From: Amyloporia xantha
Lineage: Eukaryota > Basidiomycota > Agaricomycetes > Polyporales > Adustoporiaceae
Direction of reading: 5' to 3'
Assembly: GCA_036971615.1 (NCBI GenBank)
Contig: JAYKKR010000008.1
Coordinates: forward strand, 1,116,001 to 1,180,000
Length of the DNA stretch: 64,000 bases
This document shows, in pieces, positions 1 to 13,436 of this stretch. The position numbers and the translations under genes are program-made. Below the pieces are notes generated by a model. It saw only the letters and a program-made list of their open reading frames with translations, was not told the DNA's origin and ran no database searches. Each line of letters begins with the position of its first letter. Within the stretch, counting starts at the first letter, position 1.

Positions 1-942
1 CGAGATCGACATTCACTGACCTGCGCCTGTGGGCAATGACTATGACGAGACACCCAGGCATTTCTCGATCTTGTGCTTTCATCAGGATGTGAAGTCCACT
101 TCAGAGATGGCGGCGGCGGGCGCACACCCGCTAATAACTCTAGATCTACACGTACTAGTTCGTATGGAGTGCAAACTTGTGGATTGAATTTTAATAGAAG
201 GGTCAACTTGTCAACATATACAATCCCGTTGGTATGGAGAAGCAGATTCGAGTTGTCTTTTCAATTCCGACATGATCGAGGTGAGGTGAACACAGCCCTC
301 GACCCCAGCCGATCTTATGCGGTGGAGCAATGCGACGCTCATTCTCCCAGCAATCCATCTTGTCGTCGTGATTTTCACCCTTCACGGCACTCACTTCCAC
401 ATCAGAAGTTCGAATCCCAACCCCCAAATGCATACAGTACTTTCAGAAAAACAATGAACGAGATTTCTATTACTTCAGAGCATATAATGCACATCGGCTA
501 CATTACAACAGCACGCCCCTATCGTGCATCGCGCGTCGAAGTCGAACGGCCTCACACCCGAGGCCTTCCGCCACGAGCTACCGCCGCCCGTCGCACCACC
601 GCTAGCGCTATGTACGTATATGCGCACAGTATGTACTACCAATAATTCGAAAGCAACCGGGGTGATTCAGAGGGAGGCTCGCACGCACTCGCACACGCCA
701 CCTGTAAGCTACGCATGTCCACAGTCCACCGACCCCACTTCGCACCTCTGAATCGCAACACACGCGAGCCGCACGTCCGACGCCTCCCGTTCGCTCTGCG
801 TGTGTACGAACGCAAGGGGCAGTGTCGACGGCGGCCCGCACAAGAACACCTCTGCACAGCACCACACACCCACCACCACGCGCGGCGTACCCCTTCACAC
901 CAAAGGCAGTTCAAGATGCACGATGCACCTAGCACCGAGAAT
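1..942. other. 3' flank of the bZIP gene, no gene seen
   Basis: No open frame here shows family similarity, sensible exon structure or a favoured composition. Frames on both strands overlap one another and are Arg/Ser/His-rich, which is what GC-rich non-coding DNA gives. The right part is the downstream region of the minus-strand bZIP gene that ends at 943. Confidence 0.6.
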
Positions 943-2758
943 CTAGTACCCATACCCCCTCCCGCCCCCACCCACCATCGCGGCGGCGCTCTTCCCATTC
1001 GGCGGCAAGCTGACGCTGACACTCACTGGCGGACCGCCCGCGTTCACGCCCGTAGATACGCCCACGGAGTGGCCATTCATGCCGTTGACACCGCCCACGA
1101 CACCGGACATGACGCCCGATGGCCCAACGGAGGCAGCGCCTACGAGCGCCGACAGCCGCGAGATCTCTTCCCGAGAGGCGACGAGCGCAGATGTGAGTCG
1201 TTCGTTTTCGTTTGAGAGGTACTCCACTTTCGCCTGGAGCTGTGCGAGCCATGCCTTCTTACGTTGGCGACATTTGAGAGCGGCTGCACATCGTTGAGTC
1301 TCGGCATACCAGCATTGACAAGTAGAATGATAACCCACCTTGTCTGTTCCGCTCGAGGAAATTTCTCCTCTTCTCCTCCTCCGTCTCCGGCTTCTTCTGC
1401 CCATTGCTCTTCTTGTTGCCACCGGACATTTGTAACTCCATACCGTCGTCGTCCTCTTCCTCTTCTTCCTCACCCTCCAGGCTGCTTTGCACACTCACGC
1501 CGCGCCGTGATTTGTTGCTGGGTGGCGCACCACCCGTTGATGCCGTCGACGAACGAGTGCGCTTCGCCATGCCCATATTGCCGTTGACATTACCGTTGCC
1601 ATTGACGTTCACCTCCTGCATGGATTCAGGCGCAGGCGAATCGTACGCTTTGCGCTTCGTGCCGCGCTTCCCGTTAGCGGCAGACTGGCCGTTCGTAGAG
1701 ATACCATTACCGTTACCGTTGGAGGGCGGCGAAGCGGCGTTGGCAGCAGCCGCGGCCTGCTGCTCACGCTTCGTGAGCTCCTGGTGCGCCTGCGAGAGCA
1801 AGAACAGCCCGTTCGCGGCGTTGTTGGTGGCAGCGTTGCTGTTGTAGGCGTTCGTGTCGCGGGCGCCCTGACTTTGGTTCTGACCTTGGCCCTGGCCCTG
1901 GCTCTGATACTGGTGGGACATCGACAGCGGCGAGGGGTTGTTGCTCTGGTGCGTGTGCCCATGGTGATGGTGCGCGGAATGGGAAGAGTGGTGAGTGGAG
2001 GAGAGGGCGCCGGTGATGGCAGAGAGGGTGTTGGGAGTGATGGTGCCCGCAACGCTCGACAGGCTCGGCGTGGTGCCTGTAGTAGTGTTGTTCATCATCG
2101 CGAGGAACGCGGCGGTGTTAGGCGACGGCGGCGGGAAGGAGACGGGCCCGCCGATGAGCGGGGTAAGCCCTGTGCCGGGGGTGAGGCCGGTGCGCGGGGT
2201 GAGACCTGTGCGGAAGGCGGCAGGATCAAAGGCGGGGAGGGGCTGGTCGTTGTTCGAGTTGGGCTGGGGACCCGCGAGCATGGCGGGAGATAGGGGCCCT
2301 GCGCGGAGCGAGTTGGAGAGGGATGACGAGGAGAAGGCCCATGAATAGGACGGGTCGGAGGGGGAGGAGATGCTCGCGAGTGGAGGGAGGACTGGTTTTG
2401 GGTCTGGGGGGGACGAGGAGTGGTTGCGGTCGGCCTTTGCGGACGCCTGGGAGGAGGATGGGCGGGAGTGGTCACGGTCGCGGTCGCGGTCGTCGGGTGC
2501 GCCGGAGGAGGGCGCTGCGGACGAGCGGGTGGGAGACTTTTGGAGGGTGCGGACGGAGGAGTCGTTGGAGGGGCGGGCGAAGGACTGCTCGAAGGGGTTG
2601 GGTTCGAGATCGAATGTGGACCTGCGTGGCTGACGAGGAGCGGAGGCTGTTGACGTCGACGGGCGGGAGAGGTCGGCGGAGTCGTCGGGGGAGTGGTCTG
2701 GGTGGTCAGGGGACTGGAGGCCTATGTGAGAGGGAGCAGCTTGGACCTGAGTGGCCAT
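943..2758 (-). CDS. Aft1/Atf1-type bZIP transcription factor (CREB/ATF family)
   Basis: Two exons, complement(943..1283, 1339..2758), with a 55-bp GT-AG intron, give about 586 residues. The N-terminal half is Ser/Pro-rich. Residues 47-60 carry FDLEPNPFEQSF, and there is a following PVLPPLASISSP block; both are typical of the osmotic-stress (HRA) region of Aft1/Atf1 factors. Around residues 181-199 there is a triple TGLTP repeat of the HRR region. Low-complexity His, Gln and Asn tracts follow. The bZIP begins with RRNFLERNRQ, is interrupted by the intron, and continues as AALKCRQRKK plus a leucine zipper. The spliced order NRQAALKCRQRKK is the canonical ATF/CREB DNA-contact sequence. Family role: nuclear factor binding CRE-like sites under osmotic or oxidative stress, normally controlled by a Hog1/Sty1 MAP kinase. 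SP/TP sites are visible but the kinase link is inference. The start at 2758 is the first ATG before the conserved block. Confidence 0.88.
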
Positions 2759-4245
2759 GACGGAGATGGGCGTCGGTGCGTGGAATGGAAAGGATGCGGT
2801 GTGAGCAGGAAAGGATCGATGATGTCGTCGTCCGTTAGCGCAGGTAGCGAGAGAGCCGCAGGGGGCAGACGATGACGGTCCTCGAAGATGATGAGATGGC
2901 CAATGCCCTCAAGATGACGAATGCTGACGTCGTTATGTATTTCCCCTAACAGGCGGAGTTCAAATGCACCGTCCACTCCGACCCCGGCCACCTCCTCCCA
3001 AGTCCTGCATGTCCCCTCGATTCCTCCCCGCCGCCTCCCTCCACTCGCCCTCTGCGTCCATTCGCTCCCGCTGCTCCACTCCCCACTCGCCGCCCCTGCA
3101 CCGCCCGTGCCGCTGTGGCTGCACCCTGTCGACGACTCTAGGCTACCGACGTGCCTTCGGGGTCCCACCACCGCGCTCGGCATCTTACGACAAGGCAGCG
3201 TGGAAGTGGAGAGAGTTGCCTCGCTGCCTCCGCTTTCTCACATCTTTTTTTTCCTCCCTGCCCATTGTCCTGCCTGCCTCTCGTTCCCATTCTTTGCCCC
3301 CTCCAAAAATCATCCATGCTCGCGTGGACACACACCGCATTAAACCAACCAACTGTCTATCTACGCCGAGCCGCTGATCCTCTGCCATCCGCCATTCGCC
3401 ATCCCCCTGTCGCCCGTCCCAATCTTCATCCTATCTGGCATGCCGCCGGCGCTTGATCGGGCCCAGGCCCCGTCCCGCCCCATTAGGCAACTCCTGCAGG
3501 CCAATCTCCAGACCGCCCTCGGCCAGTCCGAAGCTTCATCAAGTTCAACTCACCGCCATTTCCCCATCCTCCGTCCAACTAACGTAAACGGCGTGCACAG
3601 CGCGTCCTTCTTCTGCCGCGCAGGCGCGAATTGCGGCCTGCAGCTGATCGCCCTGCACGCCTCCCTCGCCAGGTGCCCCATGATCTCCTTCCGACGTCCA
3701 TCCATCCATCTATTCATTCGCGCGTTCGATCATGTTCACATTCACAGAAGCCGCCCGTCATTCAGTCCCCCGTCGGAATCCAATCCTATCAGCAGGTATT
3801 CCGGTCGTCCTTCTAGACGTTCATGCCCACTTTCCGGCTCATCTCTAGCCTGCGCCCGTTTCCTGGCATGAATTCTTGCTGAGATACAGCTGTAACCACT
3901 CCGCCAGTTGACGCATTGTCACGTCACATTTAGTGATGCATCATCCACAACCCATGTCCTTTGCGCCAGTGGCCCCTGACCCCGAAAACCGGCAGAGCTC
4001 TATGAGACAAAAGCTGGAGCTCCTGCTAAGTTTGAAGGGGTCACACTTCTGGTTTTAAACCGCTCTACAATGCATTGAAGAAATCCGAGCGAACCGACCT
4101 GTATCGAGCAAGCTCACATGCATTGACCCCCCGGTGTCATCAGTCCATTGAACATCACTGCTTTGCGCCGAATTCCCGGCCTGCGCTGTCCTCGATCCCT
4201 CTGCGAAGACACTGATTAGCCCTAGTACACTGCGCTCCAACCCTA
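2759..4245. other. Upstream region of the bZIP gene, CT-rich, no gene
   Basis: Lies upstream of the minus-strand bZIP gene. The plus strand is pyrimidine-rich between about 2960 and 3460, so the presumed transcript leader is purine-rich. Open frames here are Arg/Ser/Pro/His-rich shadows without conserved motifs. A long 5' leader or promoter is the likely content; this is inference. Confidence 0.45.
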
Positions 4246-4254
4246 GTGCCCGCG

Positions 4255-4422
4255 ATGCAGACTCGTCACCAACGGTGCAAATGGACAGCGCAGGAGCTCA
4301 GAACGCTAACGGCAAACCTTAATGCTGATGCCCCTACACACATTGTCGCACGGGCGCGGGGCTTATCGCTGCGATTGGTCCGTCAATGGTCAGGACGGTA
4401 TCGCGAAATCACAGCATCTCAG
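4255..4422 (+). CDS. Possible first exon of a small helix-turn-helix-like protein
   Basis: The frame from ATG 4255 reads KWTAQELRTLTANLN and then ARARGLSLRLVRQWSGRY. The spacing of a basic helix, a turn and a second helix containing VRQW resembles a homeodomain-like or Psq-like helix-turn-helix. It ends at a strong splice donor (CAG|GTATGT at 4420-4428), after which the frame becomes low-complexity Arg/Thr and stops at 4539. I could not find a convincing second exon. It is either the first exon of a short gene or a relic of a transposase DNA-binding domain. Low confidence. Confidence 0.25.
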
Positions 4423-4539
4423 GTATGTCAGCCCGTCGCCCTGGGCTCATCATCACAGCAGACCACACTCGCACGCCCGTCCGTCCGTGCCTCGTTCCGC
4501 TTGGCCTGGACGCGGACGCGGACGCGGACACGGCTGTAG

Positions 4540-7500
4540 GACGTAGCACTAGCACGGTTCCCCTCCTGCGTCTGTGCATGTCAGTACTTGTACCGGCCCG
4601 TAGGCACCCGTCATGTATGTACGCCAGCACACACCCAATCATATTCTGCGGATTGACGTCCCATGTTCGTCGCTCCTGTCACGTATGCGATCTCGCGTCC
4701 CTCGATTTTCTCCTTTCGACCTCGCCGCGATGATTGTCTGCCGGCTCGGTATCTGCGCTTTCACGCGTCACGGCTTCCGAGTCGCACCCGCGCTTCTATC
4801 TCTACGTCGAGACGCGCGGTAATACTGTAGTGCAGAAGCAGAATGACACGGAATGAGGGCTCCGAATCCGTGCGTACTGCTGACCGGCAGGGTGCGATCG
4901 TAGTCTGGCTCTGGCGCTTCTTCCGCGCTTCGCTTCGCCTTCGCTGCGTCCCCGTTTGCGGCGAGTGTGCGATCATCCGAGCCCGCTGGGTAGTGGACGT
5001 TCTCATAGTGTATCGTGGGCTAGACTTCGGCGCTCGCTCTCGCCGCAGCACGATTGGGATTAGGGTTCAATGTTCAGTTCAGATTCAGATTCGAATTCGG
5101 CGCGGGGCACGGTGGCTATTGACTGTTCGGCGGTTCGTCACGGTGTATGGCAGGGCGTGCAGCTGCCACTAGCTGCCAGGCTCTCGTGAACATGTGAGCA
5201 TACGCATAGACGGCCTGCCATGGCACAGGCAATGCCCACTCATCATCGCCTCCCGCCCACTCGCCTCTCACCCGTCCGCGAACTCGCAAAAGACGATCCA
5301 AAGACCCAGGCCCAGACTCAGGCTGCGGTACCGGTAGCACCGCTCACTACAGCCTCCTCTCGATCCCTTCTTTCTGTGACTGCCCCCGGGCCCGTGTCGA
5401 TGGCCAGTCGATCGCTCCGGCTCATCGACCTTACGGCTCTCGCACACGCGCGTCTTACAGCCCCCGTCCTCCCTCTTCTCCCGCGTTTCACGCTACGTCT
5501 AAAGCTCCCTGCACCGCCACCCTGACGATCCTGTGCCGCGTGGGGTATGGGGGAGGGGGGACATGTCGGCGGGTACCGGGCTGCTTGCACGCCCAGCAGA
5601 ATAGACGTCGACGAGTAGAGAGTGCACGAACGCGCTATGTGAGCCACTGCGAGCGTCGCGACAGGGATGGGCAGCCGAACAGGCCATGGCCCATGGGACG
5701 CCACGCGGGGCAGTCGAAGACACGATTGTGGCTCGATCGACCCCGCGTACAGGGTCCGTATCGATCGGCAACTCAACCGACTCAACGGGGCACAGTACGT
5801 ACGTAAACGGCGACGACGACGAATGCGGATAATGACGCGAACGGCACGCGGCTCATCCTGGCGAGGCAGCCTCCAATGTCCATGATAGCGTGCATCTGTT
5901 CCGCTCACGCGCCAGGGACTGTAAATAGCGCACCGGGGATTCGCTCGATACGTCGCGCGTGTCGATTCGGTATTCCTGCTTTTGTCCGCGTTCTTGCTGC
6001 TTTGCTTCCTGCGTTCTGATCTGGCACTCACGCGGAAGGTCTGCCGGAGATGCGAGCCTCGCTGCGGGGACAACGGGCGATGGCGAGCAGGGTTGTGGAG
6101 TACTGTATGCTATGGAGTACGTGGTGATGGCCTCGCCTCTCGGACGTCCCGGGGAAGAAGTAAGGGGATAACTTCCGTAACAGCAGACTGATGGTGCACT
6201 GCGGATGTGCCGGTAGGTCCAGAGTCATCGTGGCGCAGTACGACGACGGGTGTAACTCAGCCCGACCACCCCTGGTCAAACAGAGTGTGCGTTTTCCAAG
6301 CCAAGCCATGATAGCCAAGACGCGCCCCGACGTCAATGTGAAATGAGTGCAAGTGTCATGATCGGTGCCTTGCACCATTTGGCATGGGTTAAATCGACGG
6401 GCGAAATTGAGGACGCAGTTGACAGGCAAAATTGACGATGTTAGGCGGTGCGCAGTCTGCGCTGTCATCGATTCATCAGCGTGCCTCACCCTGTTGGCCC
6501 GTTGGCGTGTGGCGTATGTCGTTCACGTTCTTTCTCCCATCTGACGGAGGCAGTAGCCAGGAGAGGGAATTCATCTGTTGCCTATCTTGGACGCACCAGT
6601 CCACCGATCGCTGCGAACGATCGAACATAGGGTCCGCAGCATCTAATTCTGAGCAAAATTTACCTATTTTCCCAATATTCTGTGTCGCGTATTGACGGCG
6701 GCTCAAGGGGCTTATACTCATGTTCAACTCTTAGAGAGATCTGGTGATTTCATGAAGCACTCAGAGTCAACCTGGCCACGCACCCCGTACGAACGTTCGC
6801 TGATTACTCACGCCTCTCAGAGGATATCCCAACCAAGTTCCGAGGCATAGCTTGCAGGGTTTACTTGGCGTCTCTGGTACCAGACAACATCCAGCTGGCA
6901 CGCACGGTCCAATGCTTCCGAACCCTTGCTACTTGCAGACCTGACGAGCTATCTCAGGTTCGGAAAGCAGCCGCACAGTGCGATAAGCACGGACCTGCAT
7001 TAGTGCTCATCCGGAATGAAGATAGAGGCATTACTGCACTGCTCCTTGTGTTTGTTTTGTGATCGGGCCTTCAAGCTCCGGGTTGTCTCTGGCTCAGATA
7101 GATAGACGTCCCACTGGATTGCTATTGCTCAGCGTCGTCGCACGATGGCATCGCGGCACCTGTATCCGCACTGGAACACCAGCCTGGGCCCGGCCTATTC
7201 AGCGTTCCCAAGACGCGCAATCCCTGAGCACAGAAGACGTGTGTGGCCGAGCTAGAAGGCTATCTTCCGGAACGCGATCTCCATCGATGCGTGTATGTAT
7301 TGCGAGCCCTACGCCATGGACGCTGAAAAACCCCCGCAGCGGTGCACGCCTACTTGCGTGCCATATCCGTCCTGCACGGGATCTTCGACGCGCGTGGTGG
7401 CCCATGGCCAGGGCCCACCCCAGGCCTCACGGATACTTCACCCGAGGGTTCCGCAGAAGTTTCATGTAATTACGGGGTGTGTGCATGGCGCGGCTGATAG

Positions 7501-10500
7501 AGCCTCGCTTCGCTGCTCGCTCTGGCGCCGTCCCGCGTTCATATCTCGTCATCTGAGTCTATCGATGCAGATCGACTCGAGGCGTGCTTCTCAGGATGTC
7601 GTAGCTCTCTGCAGGTTTGCGACGGATCACTGGAGTTCTAAATGAAGCCATGCGTTTGTCGCTGAGTCTATTGCGGGACGCAGCCCCTTCGTCATTCAAA
7701 GTCGTTTCTATCGCCAGGTTCTAGCGGTGTGTCTTGACCTCGCGATTTGTAGTACCTCCTCAGCTCCGAGCTTTCCGGGTACGCTGGTTTGTCGACTTTG
7801 CCCATTTAGTGTTAGTCGCCGCGTTCAATACGAACCCCCCTCCCCAATAGTTTGTGTCACATGCCGAAGGTGAGTGTACCTTCTCTTCCGCCGAACACAA
7901 TATGATCTATTCTTCGTTGCTTGACGTTCCCTCTAGTTCTGAAATATCTCATCTCCGGCGGTCTAATTTGAACGCAGTACAGAGGAATCATGCCCTAGTA
8001 GTCATTCGCCCTCGGCTCGGGAGGCCCCTCAGAACACAATCACGTGAAGTCCGGATGCCCGCTCCTCAGCCTGAGACGATACTACACGACGTGTCCTTTG
8101 ACTATCCGAAGCATTCCATTCACATCGCGCACACAGTGAGACACGCACTATCTCCGCTTTCTTCCAAGGCACATGCATGCTGACCCCGCTTCCCCTTTCA
8201 AGTGCGCAGCGTCTACGGTGGGCTGCTTCGCGCCTCCCATCCGCACGCCCGTCACGGTCTCTCATCCGCAACGGACGACAGCGCGCATACGGTGAGCACG
8301 CGAAGCGTCCAGCACGGACCCGCCGGGCCAGCAGCCCGCGCCTCTGCTGGCGCGCGGTCGCACGCCGTCAATTGAGATGGATGATCATCTGGCGTGATTG
8401 AGATAGGACGTGCGTGCCGCAGCCTCGCGCTGGGCTTCCCTCGCTCGAGTTATGCATTTGGTGGCCATAAGGAGCATGGCGACGTGCTGGTTCTGGCGCT
8501 CCGAGCTTTAGGGCAGGCCTTGGTATAGGCATGGGAAGCGGGGGTGGTCAAATTGGTATGCACCCTCGCGCTTAGAGCTATGGGCGACATTGGGGGTGAG
8601 GACGGACGATACAGTCGATGAAATTGGCGGGGAAGGAATTGCTTGATAGGCACAGAAATGCGAGCCATTTCTGCGAGGCGCTGAGTGCTAGGCCAGGTAC
8701 ATGGCGACAGTCAGATGAACGCGACTCATCATAGGGAATAGGAGATTGTGCCGCCGAATCGACAATGCGGGGTTCGTGGGCTCTCCAAGGATTTGTATTA
8801 GTTTGTGACGATCGCCTCCTGTAATAGTACTCACGCCTGGCCTCTGAATCGTTGACTCTCCGGAGGCGCGCCTTGTGATTCCGGCTTGCGAATAAAAATC
8901 CCGAATGAGTGATCCGCTACTACCAATTCGGGTACCTGAGGCACGTATTCCCAGATGGACGGAGGTAGTGCTATCCTTTCTTGCGCTGACCGGACTTCGT
9001 AGCTTCGATTTTCACCACGTTGCGTTATGTTCGATCTAACCTGGGCCGATCGCAGTACTCCATTTTGCAATAACTCGTTGAGCCGCTTCCACGCGGCTTC
9101 GAACGAGCGGACAGCGCTAACTTGAAGGGATGTAAGAGGAAAACATGATACCGAGATCAGCTGAAGCTGAACGTGGCCGACATGTCCTTTGCAGCGTACG
9201 GCTGCTGTGGAAACCGTACGCCATATTCTAATTTCGCCGACTTGATCCCTACGGTCCGGCGAAAGGTTGAGAATGCGAAAGCGACTCACCTTATGCGCGG
9301 TGGCGCAGCTGGACAATCTCGGTGGAATACTAGTGTTCCTCGAGGACGCGACGACGTTTCCTTAGAGCGTACCAGAGTGTCATCGTGGAAACGAGGCAGA
9401 TCACGAGGAGAACTTGGATCAGCCGCCAACGCTTGGCGAGGAATTGTACACTCCAAGTCGCCGCTGTACAATCTCGTGAGGCTCCTCGCTGTCTACTAGG
9501 CTGAATATGGTCATTTGTGGTTGTTCCCTACGATGGAACTTGCACATTCTGTTAGCGCCAATTTGATGAATTCAAACCGACATACAATTCAAGCGACAGC
9601 AAGAGAACAATATACCGACGTCGTGAGCTTTCAACGGGCGGACGTTGTCATGATCTTGGTATCGATCGATTCAGCGATCACATGGCGGGATGAAAGTACA
9701 CATCCCGGCCTCCGTCACCTCGATCGTGTTAACCAAGGGTCGTTGAAGGAGACAGGTGACCAACGAAACACGCGCCTTTGAGCAACAATTAAATTGAACT
9801 GCCCGTTGATCCTGGGCTGTGAGTCTCTGAGAGGCAATATGTCGACTGCATCGCCGAACTTCTGAACCCCATTTATCATCAGCCGGAGTTGTTCCATGTA
9901 AGCAACCCGAGGCGTCTGCCGTTACAACCGTGTATCACCACTGACGATGGCAACTTATAGCCTCAAAGAGAGTTACAGAATATGATGGGTCAAGTAGCAT
10001 CTTTGATGATATGGGGGGCATGACTTTCATATTTGATAAGTACGATGGTGTCTGAGAATTGCGTCCCCATTACAGATAACATCTGTTCTAATTGAGCAAT
10101 TGAGTAAGGGTATAAAATCCTTTGCTATTGATTGACGTGTGGACGGTAACTCGGCGTTAGATTGACGCCAGGTGCACAGGTGATCCATCCACATGTCGCT
10201 ATGGAACAAGAAATGTCAATGATATGGTCTACCGCAGCGGACCAGATTCAGGAGTGTTTGAAATGAGAACATGATGTTCCTGCATCCCCGTCGGCACAAT
10301 CACGACTTCCGACGGACCGGCCTGTCTGGACGGAGCCACCTTAGCACTGTTGTTGAGCGCATGCACGCAAGAGAATAGTGGCCGCGAGCCTACACATCTG
10401 GACGAGTGTTGGTGTCCTGCATCCCATCTAGAACTCGCAAAGATGTATTTGAGCCTGGGAGTCCACTCGGGGAACCTTCCGAACGCATCTTGACATATCC

Positions 10501-11544
10501 AAGATGAATATTGCGGGATTCGCACGTTAATGAAATTCTAAGGAAAGTACGCCTAGCCTACCTTTCTATCAGCACCTGTTATGGTGGACCCGATGAACCG
10601 CCAATGATACCACGACCTCCATTAAAATAAGATCCGGGGTGCTACCCCTTCTGAAACAAGGATGAAAATGTCTGCGATTATAGCCTCAGGCTATCCTCAG
10701 CACTTACACGAATCTGTTCGATGATAGAAAATTCCTATCACAAACAAAGGCATTCTGAGCAGCTCAGCATCATAAATGTCAGGCCCGGAGAAGTTGATGA
10801 TTTCCATCCATGCATGTCATCGTATCGGGGAACACAACTCGGATCATCAGCTGCCATATTGCCTTTTGCAGTGCGCCAGGAATGCCGTCTGAGCCTGTTG
10901 CTACAAGCTACTGTGGACTTCTTGCAGTCGTGTACTGTGTCTGAGAGGATGATTCCTTCCGGAAAATGATGGTGATGATTAATGGTAATTGCAGAGCTGG
11001 CTCCGAACCTGTTTTGGCCAATCTATGACTGAAATACGATATCAGTCGACATCGTGGACAGTTAGACAGGTGAATGTACCAGCATCATACACACCGGATT
11101 CCCGTACTAGTGTTCGTAACGTATTACTCACTATCAAGTCATTGACTACATCGGCCAGAAGACACCCTTACGTACGTCAGCTGAGTCGGCCCTGGCAGAT
11201 TACACGCGGCTAGAACGAATTCTGCCGCTGGCTAGGTAATGGAACTGGTGCCACTAATAGCTGTAGTATAGCCCGTAGCGACCCTGCTGCGCGCTATTTT
11301 AAGTGCATGCATCTTTGTGGTAGTGGAAGAGCTCGAGTTGCTATATAGCCTACACCGTTCGAGGCAGTAGTGGCGTCACATATAGTCATGTGATCGAGCC
11401 ACTGCCATGAATCTCGATCCGGATCGGGATTAGCGGAAAGCTTTATACGGCCTGCTCGATGCTGCATGGCACCGAGCATTCCCAGCCTGGCCATAAGCCC
11501 GACAAACGGCCTCCCACACTTCATTATCCCTTCCATCCGCTCTC
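4540..11544. other. Gene-poor stretch of about 7 kb
   Basis: Many open frames of 60-250 codons exist on both strands, but none shows family motifs, coherent splicing or protein-like composition. Between about 5.2 and 6.1 kb the frames are Arg/Ser-rich on both strands. The part from about 9.5 to 11.3 kb is poorer in GC than the genes. No terminal repeats, long duplications or RNA genes were recognised by eye. It could hold decayed genes, regulatory DNA or long non-coding RNA; nothing in the sequence decides this. Confidence 0.5.
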
Positions 11545-13436
11545 ATGTCCGCTCCCGAGCTGTAAGTTTCTACCTATCATTTTGTGTCTGCTTCTCACTC
11601 TTTCAATGCAGGCCTTCACTCTCGCCAACCGCAACTCTACCTCCAGCGACGGATTACAATACCTTTGTCGTTCCCCTAATGGGGCACCACCCCGACATCG
11701 TTTGCCGAGCGCGCGAGGAGCTCGACGAGGAAATCTCCCAGCTCCAGCAGAATATATGTGCGCTCAGAGCGCGCCGCAACGGACTCTCGCCCGTTGCTTG
11801 CCTCCCCGTCGAGCTCCTCGCGGAGATATTTATCCTAAACGCAACTGCAAATCAGGACCTGAATGACCATGATGGCGACCTTACGTGGCTAAATGTCGCC
11901 CATGTCTGCCAGCACTGGCGCAGCGTCGCTTTGCAAACGCCTCGAATATGGACCCGAATCGATGTTAGGAGCGCAGACTGGGTTTCCCTACAGCTAGAGC
12001 GTTCAAGAACTCTCCCATTCGTCGCTCATGTTGACTTCAGGGGAAAGTCGAGCCACAGCAGGCTACGGGCGACCGAGTTGTTGGCACAGCACGCATCTCG
12101 CTTGCAGGCCTTCAAGGTCACCTCTTCCAGATTCGGACCTGCAACATCGTGTCTATGGAACAATCTCACGTATCCAGCCCCACTTTTGCAGTCATTCGTC
12201 TTGCACCGTGCCGATCGCGACATCGCTCAGGGGAACAGCAATACACTGTATCATGTCCCACACGAGCTATTCGGAGGTGAGACCCCCTCCCTTCGGCATG
12301 TCGAACTGCACCAATGCACGTGGTGTTGGCAGACATCACTTTTCTCCAGCACTATCACACAGCTCGTCTTGGATGGCCGGGGCACATGGATACGTACCTC
12401 TCCTCAGGAGATTCTTGGCGCATTGGTGCGCATGCCGTTGCTGGAGAGGCTCGAGCTTGAGCAGATCATGCCCCATGTTCCCTGGGATTTCATCCCGAGG
12501 ATGTACAGCACGAGTCCCGTGGAGCTTCCGCGTCTCAATTTCCTTCGCATTGGCGCTCTCGCGCTGAACTGTGCAAACATCCTGTACAATTTGTCCTTCC
12601 CTTTAAACACACAGACAGTCCTACAGTGCCATATCTTCCGAAGCCACCACGAATTTGGAACGCTCGGCTCTACCATCGCCCATAGATTCCGCTGCAATGC
12701 AACACCTCTGGATGAAGAGGTACATCTGCAAAGCCTCACGTTCAAGCCTATCTCCAATCATGTCCTCCATATCGCCGGCTGGACGAGCGCCCTGTCACCT
12801 GAGGTCCTTCCTTCCCTAGGCTCTGAAGCTACGCTCAGTTTGTATATGGAAGCGGACGGTATGTCGCTCAACGAGAACATCCGGAATCTTGTCCACACTT
12901 GCCGCACTCTCCCACTTGAGAATGTAAGGGCTCTGCACGTCCCCGCTTTCGTCTCGCTGTCCACCCGTGCTTGGCTTCAGATCTTTGGTGCCATGGATCG
13001 CCTTGAGACACTCTGGGTCGTCGGTCGCACCGCGAGTAATCTGCCCAATGCGTTGCGAAAGGAGGTAGAATGCGAGTGCACGGTGGACGGGCACCCCAAC
13101 GGAGACCAAGGGGAGCATGTTCATGGACGCGCTCCGGCGCTCTTTCCGATGCTGCGGCTGTTGACGTTCGAAGATGTGGATTTCACGGCGAGCTCCTGTC
13201 CCGATGCGTCCTTCTTTTGGCAACTACAAGACTTCGTAATGGAGCGCCGGAAGCACCAGAGCGAGGTCAAGATTCGTATATTCCGATGCCGGAACTTCAT
13301 CGTCGAACAAATGCACGATCTGAAGCTCGTGGGCGGACAAGTCGAGTGGAGCGGGGAGGAGCTTTTGGACTTTGATCTGAGAGATATTGATAGCGACGAT
13401 TCGGAGGAGGACTACGAAGATTTCTATGATAACTGA
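11545..13436 (+). CDS. F-box protein with leucine-rich-repeat-like body
   Basis: Best model is join(11545..11561, 11612..13436), 613 residues. A 17-nt first exon (MSAPEL) is joined through a 50-bp intron with GTAAGT and ATGCAG ends; this keeps frame with the long exon and replaces the unlikely hydrophobic stretch that reading through the intron would give. Residues 43-62 form a short helix (REELDEEISQLQQNI), and residues 69-122 are an F-box-like domain (LPVELLAEIF, then VCQHWRSVALQTPRIW). This arrangement is standard in the large F-box families of Agaricomycetes. The rest has leucine-rich segments (TQLVLDG, LLERLELEQI) and ends in an acidic tail with DDSEEDYEDFYD. Family role: substrate receptor of an SCF ubiquitin ligase through Skp1. 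The substrate is unknown. Confidence 0.8.

Noticed and set aside
395..425. GTTCGAATCC, like a tRNA B box
   Set aside because: The neighbouring bases cannot form a T-stem and no acceptor or anticodon arm is found upstream.
73..645. 190-codon open frame on the plus strand at the left edge
   Set aside because: Arg/Ser/His-rich, overlapped by equally long frames on the other strand, no motif and no splice context.
5318..6073. 251-codon minus-strand frame
   Set aside because: Very Arg/Ser-rich, mirrored by open frames on the plus strand; typical of GC-rich non-coding DNA.
8831..9316. Minus-strand frame that looked like a decayed F-box protein piece
   Set aside because: A few Trp/Leu spacings resemble basidiomycete F-box proteins, but no F-box, no second exon and no consistent frame could be found.
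10229..10525. Minus-strand 98-codon frame
   Set aside because: No motif and no splice sites joining it to neighbours.
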